Of a DNA stretch of 64,000 nucleotides, positions 35,481 to 48,385 are shown piece by piece. The DNA is from Paramyrothecium sp. XJ0827. Taxonomy: Eukaryota > Ascomycota > Sordariomycetes > Hypocreales > Stachybotryaceae. The DNA is taken from assembly GCA_020881915.1 (NCBI GenBank), contig JAJFPB010000010.1, positions 1,860,001-1,924,000 on the forward strand, read 5' to 3'. Within the stretch, counting starts at the first letter, position 1; every line of letters starts with the position of its first letter. A program made the translations under genes and the position numbers. The notes beneath the pieces are model-generated. The model was not told the DNA's origin. It made no database searches and worked only from the letters and a program-made list of their open reading frames with translations.

Positions 35481-36162
35481 CAAGGGAGCGAGTAAGTCCC
35501 CAACTTGTTTCTAACCGAGACCGACTGCGGTTTTGACCGCCCGGGGCCCACGCCAGTCGAGCAACGTCCGGGCCTGTTGACCACGTTCTGGTCCAGTTAT
35601 TACGGCGCGGCGCAGTCTAGCCCAGCAACGTCCCTCCAGCGTCCCGGAGCGAGAGGGGGCTTGGGGGAAAGAGGCGAGAAGATGGTGGTGTGGAGAGGGC
35701 CAGGGAAAAACGTGAGAAGTCTTGGATGTATCTGCCTTTGCCCTTGTCCCTTGGAGAAAAGGGAGGGGGGTGGAGTGGGGAAGATACCGGGGGGGTGCTG
35801 CGCAAGCTCTTTTTTACCTCGGGGTGGGGAACGCGACAAGCTAAGGTACCCAAGGTACTTAGCTGGATGTATCCGTCCTCGGTACCTCTTCGTAGTGGTC
35901 GAGGCAAACAGCAAGAGAGTGGAGACGGTAGAAAAATTGACTGTCGAGCTTTAAGGTAATTCTGCCGAAAATGAGAAGGGGAGAGATGAGGATATGCCGG
36001 TGATACATCTGACACGAGATCGCAGCATGGCGACTGGCGCTGTTGGCTCGGAGGAAACAAGTAAGACAGTGGCGATTGGTCGTGAAGATGGGGTGTGAGG
36101 GCAACCAAACCTTGACCGACGTGTGTTTGCGTGCGCTGTCAGTCCGCATGGAGGTGTGCATG

Positions 36163-36166
<4 letters not shown>

Positions 36167-36246
<80 letters not shown>
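36167..36246 (+). repeat. (TG)40 microsatellite
   Basis: Forty uninterrupted TG units. It creates long artificial frames (Cys-Val on +, Thr-His on -). Confidence 0.97.
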
Positions 36247-36248
<2 letters not shown>

Positions 36249-39200
36249 TGTGTAACTGCACATGCGCACTCGATGAGGAGGTCGAGGAGGAAGAAGTCCG
36301 TCCTCAGTACACAAGTTGCAGATTGACAGGGTACACTCGGACGTGATATGGCATGCAGATGTTGGTGATGAAGGATCGCTTGCTCACACAGTCATCAAGC
36401 AAGTACTGCGCATGTAATGCAAACCGGTCTGGACTTACCCTTGGTTCACTCGACCCTCCTAATAACACAACGTCGTCACATGCCTGCGGTCTTTGATACA
36501 TGCTCCCCTGGGAGGAAGGACACCTGGAACAAATAATTGGAAAGGGGAAAAGAACACTGTGCAGGCAGCTCGGGCTTCACCAAATTGTTCACGCCGAATG
36601 GTACCTCATCTTGCTCATCCACAGCTTCGAGCAAGCTGCTGGCTCCGACCGACGCATGAGTGAGGCGGTCCGGCCACGGTTGCCCAGAACAATCAAGGAG
36701 GGAAATAACTAGGAGCTGAAGTGGCGGACGAATAAAGTCGGTGAACAGCTTCTACTCCATCTTACGACGGCGCGACAATGAGACGGTGTCGGAATGGCCA
36801 GCCTAATTCAGAATGGCCACCGTTGCCTTGGCCCGAGACGTAGGTGTGCGCCCGCGGCGGAGCCCCATGGCCAGGACTAGTAGAGACGGGCCGTTCGGGA
36901 CGGGGAGTCCTGTGGCGACGTAGTCACGCTCGCTGCCTCTGGGATTTCTAGAAGTTCCGGGCTTTGGAGCGTTTTCCACTACAATGGGACGGACGGGCGA
37001 GCTAGCAGAGTCAGCCGTGGTCAGCGACAAATGAGGGGCCGCAACTTGGATCTTCTACGGTGGTAGGCGGAACGCGACTGGAGAAAGGAATACGTGTGGC
37101 GCACCTGGCACGGCTATGCGCCCCCTTCGCCTGTACGACCCGTCCCGTGAGGGGTCGGATGGATATGGACATGCGGTTTGTCAAAGCTGCATGGCGTGCG
37201 CATCAGGCAAGATAGATAGATGGATAAGGGAGGGGGCCCTGTTCTGATACGGTACCGCCGGCTGCTGAAGAAAGAGACGTGCGCGCGCGGCAACGCGTGT
37301 GCTCGATCGAAGAGGGAAGCAGCTGTTGGCTGCAGGCAGCACCTAAGATACGACTCATGGTGTTCGCTTTCAGCTATCTCGAATCTCGGTCCCTATTTGA
37401 ATTGGACGTCGCAAGAGTCCGAGTGCCATTCTCGCGCTGGGCATTGGGACGAGTGGAGAAGAGCCCGTGTCCGTAAGAGCGGCGGGGGCCCGGGTCGCTT
37501 GTGACCCGACACGAGGGGGTGGAACGGGCAAAATCTAACGTGCTCTATTTCAGCCACCCAGGCCTTCTACGCACATTCTATGAAGTCTCCTGCCAGGGCA
37601 GCATCAAGGTCGAGAGAGACGACACGAACTGGGCACTGTCTCCATGGTTGGCTGACGTTCAAAAGCCATCTGAGCCTCCCAAGTTGCTCCAATTTCAATG
37701 TACCAGGTACAGAACCTCGATACGGAATCCGCAAGCCGATGTTGACCGGTCCTCTACTTGGCGGTGACTTGCTCGCTGATGCCGTGAAAGCCTTGAAGTC
37801 CGGTAACTTTTAGGTCACCCCCGAAGCCCGCAACAGGGGTCTCCAATCTTCCAGCTGCTCCAGCTCCAGCTAGCCGGGACCACCTTGTAAACTGAGACAA
37901 GCGTACCACTGGCGACGTCCAGTCCCCGCACGATTCAGCCAGGACCAGCTCATTAATCCAGGAACGGAATTTTCCTTTCGCCTGGACCAGCCGTTTTTTT
38001 GTGGCCTCGGCTTGGCAAAGACATTAATCGGGAGGCATAAGAAAACGGTCAGGGAAACAAGCTCCAATCAGGATACTACCCTACAGCAACTGACTTGTGA
38101 AACAATGACCGAATAATCTCTGTATGCTCCCGAGGTAGGAAGCAGGTGTCGTTCGATTTCCAATACTCTGCAGTATGACACTGCCAACCTATCTCAAATA
38201 GCAGGCTGGGTGAAGCTGTCTACCTTCTCTCTTCCATCGGCCATGCCATACCAGAGCCAAAGATACAGCGGATGTTTGCTTCCCAGTAGCACAATGCGTT
38301 CGTTAGCGCCCACCGCGTACAACGGACCTCGGTCAACTTCTACTTCAAGCCGCAGGTATCCGACGGTAATTAGGTGGCGGCAAACCCTTGCACAACCCTG
38401 CCATGCATAAATATCCCAATATGTGGTAGTTTTGTCATTTCTCGTTGCCTTTTTCTTTCCTGTCTCATGCTTCTCATGGATCATGCATATGATCCACCAA
38501 AGCGGGGAGATGCTGACCGTACCAAGCAGAATAAGGACCCTTATGTCCGATCATGGACCCAGTTAATTACGCTCCGAGACAATTTAGACCTGGGTGGATC
38601 TTGTTGGAGTTGCGAATGGGAGTAGAGAATATGCCAAGTGCTGTCCCGTGCTGCGCTCGACAGGCGGAGAGGATCAAGGACATGTCTCGGAAGTCGGCGC
38701 AAAACAAGCGTTTGCGTGCGACTGTATCGCATGGCGCGCCTCTCGTCACACCAGGGCCTGAAATGGCAAGACGTCACTGTGGAGGGCGCATTTATATTAG
38801 TATCGCCCATCTTAAACGTCACACTTGGTACGTGCGATATCCAAGCAAGGTTTCCATGTAAGCGCTGAGAACCGCCTTTCTTGCGCTTCATGACGACCTT
38901 GCCTGGCGTCAGTGTTTGCCTTTGCATCGCTAGCGACCACCACCGCGCGAAGTGGATAGAGGCTTTGCCTTTCGGCTCTGCATGCCCACTTCAAAGCAAT
39001 ATGATGGAGGGGCGGGCATTCCCGTCTTACCGAGCTCTGGTCCTGAAGTTTGTTACAGCTTGCCACATATTAGACTTCCCGGAGATATGCAACGTGCAGC
39101 GCCTAGCGCGTTACTGCAAGTTGCGGGCATTTCCACAATAACTATCTCTTCAATTAAACAGGTGCTGCATCGTGACTTGCTTCTAGAAGGAGATTTCTCT

Positions 39201-40534
39201 CCTCAATTGGGCTGGCCCGCGCCGAGCACATCTTCACAGCCAAGTCGATTGACCCACGGTGGTACAGCCAACTTTCAGGGTGGCATGTTTGAGCAACCAC
39301 CGACTGCTTACAATTCCAGCAACCTGGTTCCCGGATCCTCCTCAGAACCCAATCGCCACACAGACCAACACAGCGTGGCAGAGCCAATTGCACCGGAGCT
39401 GGAGCTTGGGGAGAAAGCTCATCTGACAAATTAACTTGTACGGGCTAGACTCGGGCGATGCATGGTGCCCGAAGCCCCCGTGTTGTTGCTGTCTTATGGT
39501 GTGCTAAATAAGGGTCCGTCCTTGCTCGCGTCGTCTGCTACTATTTACCGACCATAATTGCGAGTTTCCTTGGAAACCGGCCTGGGGTGGACGGCAGGCC
39601 TGTGACACATTTGAGGCAGGGGGTAGCCAACGTGAGCGCCCTGCGGCTTGTCGTTCATTCGATGGTCTAGATCGCCTGGGGAGTTGAATAACCAAACCCC
39701 ATGTCGCAATATTTCAATGGTACGTACTGACTTGTCCTGCTGGTGTGACAAAGCGTTCTCCTCGCATGTGTGTTTGCTCATGTGAGCTGGCACATTCAGG
39801 ACTCCCCAGTCAACTTTCCCGCTAATTGATGTCTTCATGCTCTGGAGCTCTCCTCACGAGACATTAAGTTCATGCGCACGACTCATGACTGAGCAGTGGA
39901 AATTACTTCCGCCAGGCCTCTCCGCAATGCGACTTCAAGCACAGTTCATCGAGGCGTGGTAATGACGCCATTGTCCGCTCACTGACCCTCCTCGAGTGTA
40001 CGAGACGGGCGCAGGTATGGTAACCCTGCAGCTACAACCCTGACCGAGCCGTTAGTGACGGCCCCAGGTCATGGGTAGATGAGGGCGTAGGAAGCCGCTC
40101 ACCGAAATCACGCCCTGTAGACACTTTGTGTCAAGCGAGGTACGAGGGAGAACCTCGATAAGACCTAAACGACAAGTACACCGTACTGGTTCAACTTCGT
40201 CAAATGCTAAGGAATTTGCTGCCCAAGGTGTCAGCGCTGTTGGGCGGGCTGCTCGTTATTGAGAGCCATTTAGCGCTTGTCTTCGGCACTAGAGCCCGTC
40301 GTCTGCAGGGCTTCCATAAGGTAGCGTAGTCACTGTGCTCAAGTGACTCGAGTCAATACAAGATAGATGCGCGCCCCTATCACAGATGACAGCCACATTG
40401 AGACACCAAACGGGAGTGGTAAGCAGCTCGGCCATTTTCCTGAAGTTCAATTTACTGGTACGGTATTGTTCCTTACAGGCCTCAATTTGGACACCTTGGC
40501 ACCCATCCCTTGCCTCTCAGGCATGGACGCTGCC

Positions 40535-40615
40535 TAAGGTACCGTACCATACCTTGGGTGCAGTACTAAGGTACCTTGTGTAGGAAGGAACTTAGGTGGA
40601 ATGTACTTTACCTTT
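40535..40615. repeat. Cluster of GGTAC/CCTAAGG motifs
   Basis: Contains CCTAAGGTACCGTACC, ATACCTTGG, CTAAGGTACCTTG and CTTAGGTGG within about 80 bp. Same motif family as at 35397. Confidence 0.65.
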
Positions 40616-43600
40616 TGCCGTTTGAGGAAACCGCACTGCTACCACTTCTTCCCGCGTGATGCGCCGAGACGGCCATTGCGCACCTCACCTCCATCGCCCG
40701 CTTAAGTCCTGGCGCTCCAACAAGCCGTTTGCTACCTTTCTTCAAGATCCACTATTTACCGTCGGAACAGCCTCGCATCTCCTCGAATGAGCAACGGATG
40801 GATGACTGCATTCCCATGTACCGCACCTGCCCGGCAACCTGACCCTTACTCCATTGACAAGGGTGCTGCAGACCCTTGCTCAACCAGGGCACACACGTCG
40901 AATCCTTCGCATCAGAGCAAGGTTCAGCTACCATGGAACCCAACAAAGCAAACATGCTGATCTGAAAGGCAATGTCGCATCAACAGCGAGGAACCGGCGG
41001 GGCTAGCAAGTCCTATTGTCGTGCTTCGCCAAGGGAACTCGAGGCCAGTGCTGTTGGTCGTTCCATCGTGAGAACCTTTTCACCGACTAACTGGCGGGAA
41101 TCGACCGACACCAAATGGATGCCTAAGTGATTAGAAGGCTACCTCGGCTTGAAATGCCCTGATAATACATTGGCATTAGTTTTCGGGTACTTGAGCTTCA
41201 CAAGTTGCCGGGTAGAGCATTGACGAAGCTACTAGAGTCGGGATCTGATCCTCCCCGACCATAACGTGTCTGCAGAATCCCGAGTCATGTTGTTGCTTGG
41301 TGGAAGCCCGATGAGCACTTCTCCAACGGTAGTACTTTGCGGCGATGCTGCTCGAGGCTTATGTGCATGCGCAAGGCTGTCGGAGATGACACACTCAGGA
41401 TCCTCGTTCCAGCACCCTCCTTTGCGCGGTCATACCAATTTCCGGTCCTGGTTGGGGCCGTCAAATTACAAGACCACACCGAGAACAAGAGGAGCTACGT
41501 GTCAGAGAGCTTCTCGGCAGGAGTGCTTACATTCGTGAACGATTCCCTATAATCTGGTTCGGCTCCGGCTTTCCGCATCGAAATGATTCAAAAGCTTCCA
41601 GATGCTGGCCTTCATGTCCACTGGGAATGTTCCATTCAGCCCCGTTCCAAGGATTGACCTCAATACATAAGGTCAATGGGAGAGTCTTGGCTACGGACCA
41701 TTATGAAGATCTCCTGTCGCTCCAGGGTGTTGATCTCCAAACAGTACCCAAGGCACGGGATAGGAAGATGGTGTGAATGCAATGGCCGAGCGCCCGCACA
41801 CTGAGCTTACCGGCACGCCAATAAACAGCCCCTGGTAAAGTGCCGCATCAGTGCCACTGACCAGAAAGTGTGCTGGGCGCCACGGAAGTCGTACGATATT
41901 TGAGGACCGAATGGCAGGGGTTTGTCGGCCGACCACGACCCGACTACGCCATGCGGCGGACCGCCTGCAAAGTCGACCCTTGATGGTATCTCGATCTGGC
42001 ATGTACCGTGGCCCGGACTTAGGTGTCGCCGTCCTCATACATGTGCATGTGTCAGTGGCGATCGACGTACACCTTGGCAATTGCCCGTCAAAGAGGACTG
42101 CTCACACTCGGCGCCCGCCCAAGGCAACTTCATGGCGATAAATCAAGTCGCATTGCTCAAGGTAGGACCAGGCTCGGTCGGGATTTTCATGTCACAACGG
42201 GAAGACGTTATCTAATTTGGTCGGCTCCGAAACAGGGGCCATTTGGTCTCCCCAGTGCATACTGCAGCCGAAGCAGAAGCAGAGCATCGGCAACATAGCG
42301 GTCAAGAGGGTCCAGTTACTTGGGAGCAGACAACTCCACATTACCAGTCTGCTGGGAGAGCCCGTATGCCCGGCCCCGTAGATCTGACATCCCCTGCGCA
42401 TTGGTCTCGCCAAGTGGCGATAGAGAATCGTGTGTTAGGCTCGTTGTCTCGGTTATAGCATTCCGTGTAGAGATGGCTATCCTCACAATTTGGTGAAAGT
42501 TTATCAAGTACCTGAAAGCGATGATGTACCACTTTCGGTGCTAAACAGACCGCCTGCAAAACGTTGTTCTCAAAGGGTATTAATGACCTCAAATGTAAGA
42601 GTTCACTCTGCCCCTGTCGCTCATTTTACGACGAGTCGTCTCGATGGCCGAAGAGGTTGGGGTGGCCAAACCCAGTGAGGATGGCTCTAAGGAAACGGCG
42701 ACAGTGATTATGTTACCACTGGTGATCATGCCTGATCTCGAACTCAGCCTATTTACACTCGCTGGCGCCTCATCTAGCCCTCGTCCGATGTTTGCTGGAG
42801 GCCAAGCGCTTTGCAATGTTCCAAACCCGCGTCTTCCGCACGCAATTGTCAGCTTGCCGCATCCAAAAAGCAACCATGCAGCTTTTGGCAGATGAGATGC
42901 ATGGGGACAGTGCATAGTGGGTAATCCTGTTAACCAAAGGTCAGGACAGACTCGAAAAGTAAGACCGACAACTCAATCATGCAAACGTACATGGCAGCGT
43001 ACTAGAACAGGAATAAGCAATAGAGGACACGCCACCACCTCCATCAGCTGCAAGGGTTTATGAGAGGTCCTGTGTCAGCAACTGTGGTCACATGGGAGCG
43101 GTATTTGCTCTAGGTTGACTGGGGTCCCATTTCGTCTACGAGCAGCCTCAATGTGGTGTCGAAATCGAACGTGACCAACGTGATGCTGGACTTAAGTTGG
43201 TCTAATGCTGCCCTTGAGCCCCCGGTACACACAATGAATCTGTACTCTCTGTTCGCTGGAAAGGTTCACCCCGCTTGTCCCACTCTGAAGATTACTCCCT
43301 TCCACCCGCTATGCTTCTGTCATATTTCAACCTCAAAACCGAGCCTTGCATTACTTCGCAATTAGTCCGGTGCCGTGACTGGCTCGATATCCCTCAGATT
43401 ACCCAGGCGGTCACAGAACCACAAAAGTATGCATGCTGATTCAAGTTTTCTTGTTACGTATCATTTCCACTCCGAGAACGAGATATCATCATGATTGCAC
43501 GCTGAGACAGCATGCTCTCCATCTTACAACATGAGACAGATAGTATATGCTCCTCTAAGGTACGTGCGCAGAATGCACCTGCACTTCATCATGTGCTTTC

Positions 43601-43968
43601 TACATTGATACTTTCTTCTGTCCATGCTGTTCGGAGTATATTCCAGCCAGAGTAGAGGCTTGCCTTGGACAGGGAAACTCGCAACAATTGCCGTTTTCTA
43701 TGGTACAAAGTGGGTTGTTTCATCTGGGGAGGCGCGGTGAGGACGGTAGATCTCAACACTATCAGTTAGGTGAATGCACGACGTGCAGCAGCAAAGCAAA
43801 TATGGCGTCGGAGAGAAAGGCCTGGAGCGGCTTTTCAGGCTGGCAGGGGTATGCAGCATCGTGGAACGTGCGTGGCCAAGCGTGGTGGCTTGATGACTAT
43901 CCTAGCCGCGAAGCGGCTGGGTTCTCGTCCTCGTCTCAGCCCGTTGTCGCTGTAAAACAAACGAGGAC

Positions 43969-44427
43969 TCAAATCACTATAAGATCGCCTGAGAATTGAT
44001 TGCCCACTGAGCCAACGTCAAATGTGGCTTGGGGCGCAAGTGCTCGGCTAGTCATTGTCCATGTGCTCAATGGTCGGTATCTCGTCGAAGTCTCCTGGAC
44101 TTGCAGCAGTATAACCACACAGTACAGCTCAAGAAATGCGTTTCCAGAACGTGCCTTGTGGGCTTCCATAATGCCTGCATACAAAGAGAACAAAATCATG
44201 TTTTGATAGGATGGGTGCGCAGTGATGCCGTCGAAGATTGTTGAAGGCCAAATTTGGAACGCCATCAGCTCGACGAGAGCTGTCAAGGTCACCCCTTGGT
44301 TGAGTTTCCCTGCGCGATGGCCAGAACCCCTTGCGAAGAGGGAAATCGGTGGCGTCTTTTGCACCTCTCTATTGGACGGTGGCAGTTCTCGCTTGCTTCG
44401 GCTGGGCGTGTGCGGGCTCTGTTTCAC
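43969..44427 (-). other. Isolated 152-codon open frame of uncertain status
   Basis: An uninterrupted frame with two hydrophobic stretches (TLTALVELMAFQIW and ELYCVVILLQV). It has no recognised domain and no splice partners that I could find. A TTTGTATGCAG acceptor-like site lies inside it, so it could be part of a spliced gene, a remnant, or chance. Confidence 0.15.
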
Positions 44428-45576
44428 ACAGCGGCCAACCGCATAGTCGGCGTCTTCAAAGACTCCAACCCCTCCAAGAGAAAAAGCAAAAAACCAATTG
44501 CTTTTTCCTTAGCTTAGATGACGAAACCAAGAGTCTGTGGTGAATGGCAACCCTGTTCATCGCTTGTACAGTATGATTGGCAGCCGTTTGCGTCGTACGC
44601 TCATTGGCTTGGCCAACCAAATCATACACTCTCGGGCCGGGCCACAACCCAGCTTCTGGTGGTTCACCTGCAGTGAAGTCTATGCGCAGTGAGTCGGCAG
44701 GAGCCATGTTTCCTGCTAGCCGCTTGACTTGAGCTCAATCATCAACAGGAATTGCTTTGGGAAGCGCTACAGTGACACAGAAAATAAACGAAGCCTACGT
44801 GACGAGCGGAGCAAAAAACATCGAAGCATTGGGATTCTCAAGTGGGGGTATGGTTTGGTCACATTTGCTTTTCCTACATCAAGACGGCACGGCCATACGA
44901 AGATTTAGGTTCCTTTTTCTGATACGATCGGCAACCCATAACCTTCAGGCGGAACCGGCAATGCATTGAGGACCAGCAAACCACCCAGGCTTCCCTGAAT
45001 TGCCGCAAGTAGGTATTGCTAGACTTGTCCCGTAACAGAAGGGATAAACACGAGTATATCCCCCAGTGCCAGTCTCCTCGGATATGCCCGGCCATTCATT
45101 CCTTACACCCCCAAGCGTTCAGCAATCGGCCGATCCTTACAATATACATCCCTTTGTGTAGTGAGTCGTGCAAGTTCGCAAAATAAATGGAAGTCTATTT
45201 CCCCGTTGAATCGCGGGTATAACGGAGACCCTATCGGGCCCTTTCGGGACATCCGGGCCAGGTTAATCAACCGGTTCAGCTGCGCTCGTGACTTGCAAGA
45301 GCATATTTCGCCACTCGCTCAGGCGTTGGTGACCTTGATTCGGTCAATCGGTGCATCGGTTAGATGGTGGCTTTCGATAATGCGGAAGGACCACCACCAA
45401 AATACTGATTCAGCCCTGCTCGCAAGATACCGGGTACCGAGCTCCGTTGAATCCAGTCGCCCTGCACGAGTAATCTAAATTAGGCAACCCGAGTAAGCGC
45501 TGGCGCCGTCGATGATCCAGTGCCTCGCTCATAGGCTTTGTTCTTCTGGCAATGCCAGAAATTCTGAGGAAGTATG

Positions 45577-46410
45577 TCATGAAATTGCTGATGAGGCCTC
45601 CAACTTGACTAGTTTCCTCCTCTTGGGCCATCTGCCAGCCGAATCTGCCTCGGAATGCTCACGCTCCTCTGGTGCATTTGACGTAAGGTCCTCGCTGCCA
45701 GGCTCGGTAGGTTCAGCGCCTTCAGTGAAAACCAAATCCCCTCGGCGGCCCAAAATTCCTCGCCCTGCCTCTTCAAGCAAGATGCCAAAGGCGAGCAGCG
45801 CCGTCTCGTCCATGCTGCGCTCGTCGACGTTCCGTCCATCCAGGTAGCGCTGGTCGCGCTCCAGAGCACCGTAGAACTTGCTGGCGTAGCCGTGGATGGC
45901 CTTGAGAAGATCGCTCTCAGGCAGGACACCCCGCCCTCCGCGCGGCAGATCTCTCTCGTGAGCCTGGTAGATGTCGTGCTCTGCGTACCGCTCCGGAGCG
46001 TGCTTCCGCCGAAAGAGGACTTCCTCCGGCGCAAAGGGCGTTTCACGCGTGAGATGTTTGATGACTCTTGGTGGCTCTGATGGCGAGCGTGCTCTATCCT
46101 GGTCCTCATTTCCCCTTAGTTGATCGTACCAAACTCTTCCTAGGCCACGTTAGAATAAATGCTTCTCTCGATGGAGGTAATGGGAAATGGTCATACCGGC
46201 TACAGCATCATAGACGGTGGCAAGCCTGCGTTGCGGACGTTGGGAGGCTACCGGATCCGAAGCTAGACTAAGACCCGTCTCACTGACATCGTCACCGATG
46301 TGATCGATGGGAGTGTCGCCAAAACCTTCCATGGCCATGGGTTGGGTATGTGAATTGGCCTGATTTGGTATCAGATTGTGTTGAAGAACAGGCCAATTGT
46401 GTCCTGTCAC
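45577..46410 (-). CDS. Conserved-looking fungal protein of unknown function
   Basis: Two exons (46197-46410 and 45577-46139) joined across a 57-nt phase-1 intron with a TTCTAAC branch site give 258 aa. The joined frame reads without a stop through the junction (DAVAGRVWYDQLRG). The middle is dense in ordered, conserved-looking sequence: FAPEEVLFRRKHAPERYAEH, then DIYQAHERDLP, then LPESDLLKAIHGYASKFYGA and SMDETALLAFGILLEEAGR. The tail is basic (PKRRKLVKLE) and could act as a nuclear signal. I recall similar proteins being widespread in filamentous ascomycetes but cannot name a function. No signal peptide or membrane helix. The start at 46410 is the first Met in the frame and is less certain than the rest. 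It diverges from the Rad28 gene. Confidence 0.75.
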
Positions 46411-46752
46411 GGCTAGCCGGAATCCAGCATCATGGTTCCAGCACCAAGCTGCGTGCTGAAATCGCTAAATAACAGCTGCAAGCCGTTTGTTGTCGTGATA
46501 GAGTCTTCGGGCAGAACTAGAAAATCTTGTCAGGTTAAGGTACAGGGTAGTGCGATCCTGTCGACACCGATGAAGATGACTAAGAGAAACGCCTCTAAAC
46601 TGACATCATTGCCTGCTGCATCACATAGCTTCCTGTTGACACATTCATCCTCATTTGCTATGCAAAACAAATAGACGCCCGGAATTGGAATGTTCCACCG
46701 AACAAGATATTTGAAAGTATATGCTTGAGTTTCCGGTTCAAGTATCTGATGA
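46411..46752. promoter_or_regulatory. Shared divergent promoter, unknown gene / rad28
   Basis: 342 bp between divergent starts. It includes TTAAGGTACAGGG near 46533, a copy of the dispersed motif. No clear TATA box. Confidence 0.45.
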
Positions 46753-48198
46753 ATGCAGGCTCGCCTACTCGCCCGTGAGTCGGGCGATCTCGATGCCCTC
46801 AGCTTCACACGAACCATAACGACCGACTTACTCCGCTCCTTTGCCCCAGCTCCTCAGTACCGCTTCAATGGCGAGAGCAAGAGCAAGGACGCCAGCGCGG
46901 TAGTAGATATCAACGATCGACCGCATATCTTGCGTGCACATGGCGCCGGTGTCGCCAGCCTTGCCCTGGACAAGTTTGATGGGCGCATCCTTCTGTCTGG
47001 CGGCGCCGAAGGTTCGATCAGGCTCTGGGATTTGGAACAATCTGGAGATCCTCATAAAATTCACACGTTCTCACCTCTGAGCACAATTCCACGAGCTGTA
47101 TCCAGTGACAAGGGCGTTGGACATACTCACGGAATCACGCATCTAGCGTTCTATCCATTTGACCCTGATGCATTCCTTTCGAGTTCGTATGACAAAACCC
47201 TCAAGCTATGGGCGACGCAAAGATCGACTCTCTCGGCCGAGTTTGACCTCAATGCTATTATATACTCACATTCTACGAGCCCGATTGCGGATCACCTGCT
47301 TGTCGCGTGCGCAACACAGCATTCGCATGTGCGCTTGGTAGACTTAAAATCCGGCTCGGCGGTTCAAGCCCTCGTTGCCCATGGTGGGCCTGTCTTGGCT
47401 ACGGCATGGAGCCCGCGCAAAGAGCATATACTCGTGAGTGGACATGCGGACGGCAAGATTCGAGTGTGGGACATTCGACGCGCAGGCGGCGTGATCGCGC
47501 AGCTAAACCAGGAAGATGCGCTGGGCGTGGTGCATCGGTTCAGACATGCCAATGCTGCGGGCCTGGATCGCGTGACGCATTTCAGAGAGACTGCACAGGC
47601 TCATGACGAGGCGGTGAATGGCCTGCAGTGGACTGATGATGGGAGATATATAGTCTCAGCAGGTCTGGATCGCCGAGTCCGCGTGTGGGACGCCGACACT
47701 GGAGCGAACACTTTGGCAAGTTTCGGCTCGCTCATCCAAAATCAGCATGCCCGAACGAACAATTTTCTCATATCACCTTCGGGGCTGTCCATGGGCAGAG
47801 AACTTCTCTTCTGGCCTAATGACCAGGAAATCCTTGCATTCAATCTCCACGATGGAAATCTGGTCACGCGTCTACGTAGTCCGGGCTCGACGAACACCAC
47901 GGGGCAGCGGGGAGGGTCGACTATGGGTAGCAACCGCATCACAAGCATCGTCTGGCGTGGAGCTGGTGGTAGTGGGCGGCAAGTCGGCCCTGTGATGGGT
48001 GGCGGTAATTCCATCGGCGCAATTTATAGCTCCCACATGGACGGCCAAATACGTGCTTGGAGCCCTCGGGTGCCTGGGCCGGATGATCTCGACGAAAATG
48101 AGCAAATAAACGAGGATGAAGAGGTAACGAGGAAGAAGCGGAAAGCCCTGGATGATGCATATCGGAGTCTGATGGGTAAACAAATCACCTTCACATGA
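46753..48198 (+). CDS. rad28: CSA/ERCC8-type WD40 DNA-repair protein (Rad28)
   Basis: Single exon, 481 aa. Start MQARLLARESGDLDALSFTR is the ERCC8/CSA pattern. WD40 repeats are visible: LSGGAEGSIRLWDLEQSG, LSSSYDKTLKLWATQ, VSGHADGKIRVWDIRRAGG, SAGLDRRVRVWDADTG and SSHMDGQIRAWSPRVPG. CSA is the substrate receptor of a CUL4-DDB1 ubiquitin ligase that acts when RNA polymerase II stalls at DNA lesions (transcription-coupled repair); in yeast the homologue is Rad28. An acidic then basic C-terminal tail (ENEQINEDEEVTRKKRKAL) is beyond the propeller. It should act in the nucleus. Confidence 0.92.
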   Translation: MQARLLARESGDLDALSFTRTITTDLLRSFAPAPQYRFNGESKSKDASAVVDINDRPHILRAHGAGVASLALDKFDGRILLSGGAEGSIRLWDLEQSGDPHKIHTFSPLSTIPRAVSSDKGVGHTHGITHLAFYPFDPDAFLSSSYDKTLKLWATQRSTLSAEFDLNAIIYSHSTSPIADHLLVACATQHSHVRLVDLKSGSAVQALVAHGGPVLATAWSPRKEHILVSGHADGKIRVWDIRRAGGVIAQLNQEDALGVVHRFRHANAAGLDRVTHFRETAQAHDEAVNGLQWTDDGRYIVSAGLDRRVRVWDADTGANTLASFGSLIQNQHARTNNFLISPSGLSMGRELLFWPNDQEILAFNLHDGNLVTRLRSPGSTNTTGQRGGSTMGSNRITSIVWRGAGGSGRQVGPVMGGGNSIGAIYSSHMDGQIRAWSPRVPGPDDLDENEQINEDEEVTRKKRKALDDAYRSLMGKQITFT

Positions 48199-48385
48199 TC
48201 GGCTCTCTCTAGCGAGGCCTTTGTCATGAAATCGTGTACCCATGTGCCGTGGCTGGGGCACGTTGTGTAGCTATATAACCGTGCCATATAGCCAGTATGA
48301 AATAATACCCGTTGCGCCCGCATAATTCCAAGCCCTTGAACGCCATCTGCTATGTCCTAATACGAAATATCATGGGCTAAATCTA

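Larger units (their letters stand above)
34250..45576. other. 11-kb gene-poor region
   Basis: No supported gene. GC content is mixed and not AT-rich, so it does not look RIP-degraded. The first kilobase is the promoter side of the regulator. A-runs and an AAGC-type repeat, a (TG)n microsatellite and clusters of GGTAC motifs are listed separately. The many short frames overlap on both strands and show no consistent coding signal. The only long clean frame is at 43969-44427 (see that entry). Confidence 0.45.

Noticed and set aside
35859..36314. 151-codon - strand frame with Thr-His run
   Set aside because: Opened by the TG microsatellite; no other coding features.
36300..45500. Possible RIP-degraded transposon block
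   Set aside because: Base composition is not AT-biased and no transposase, reverse transcriptase or terminal repeat was recognised.
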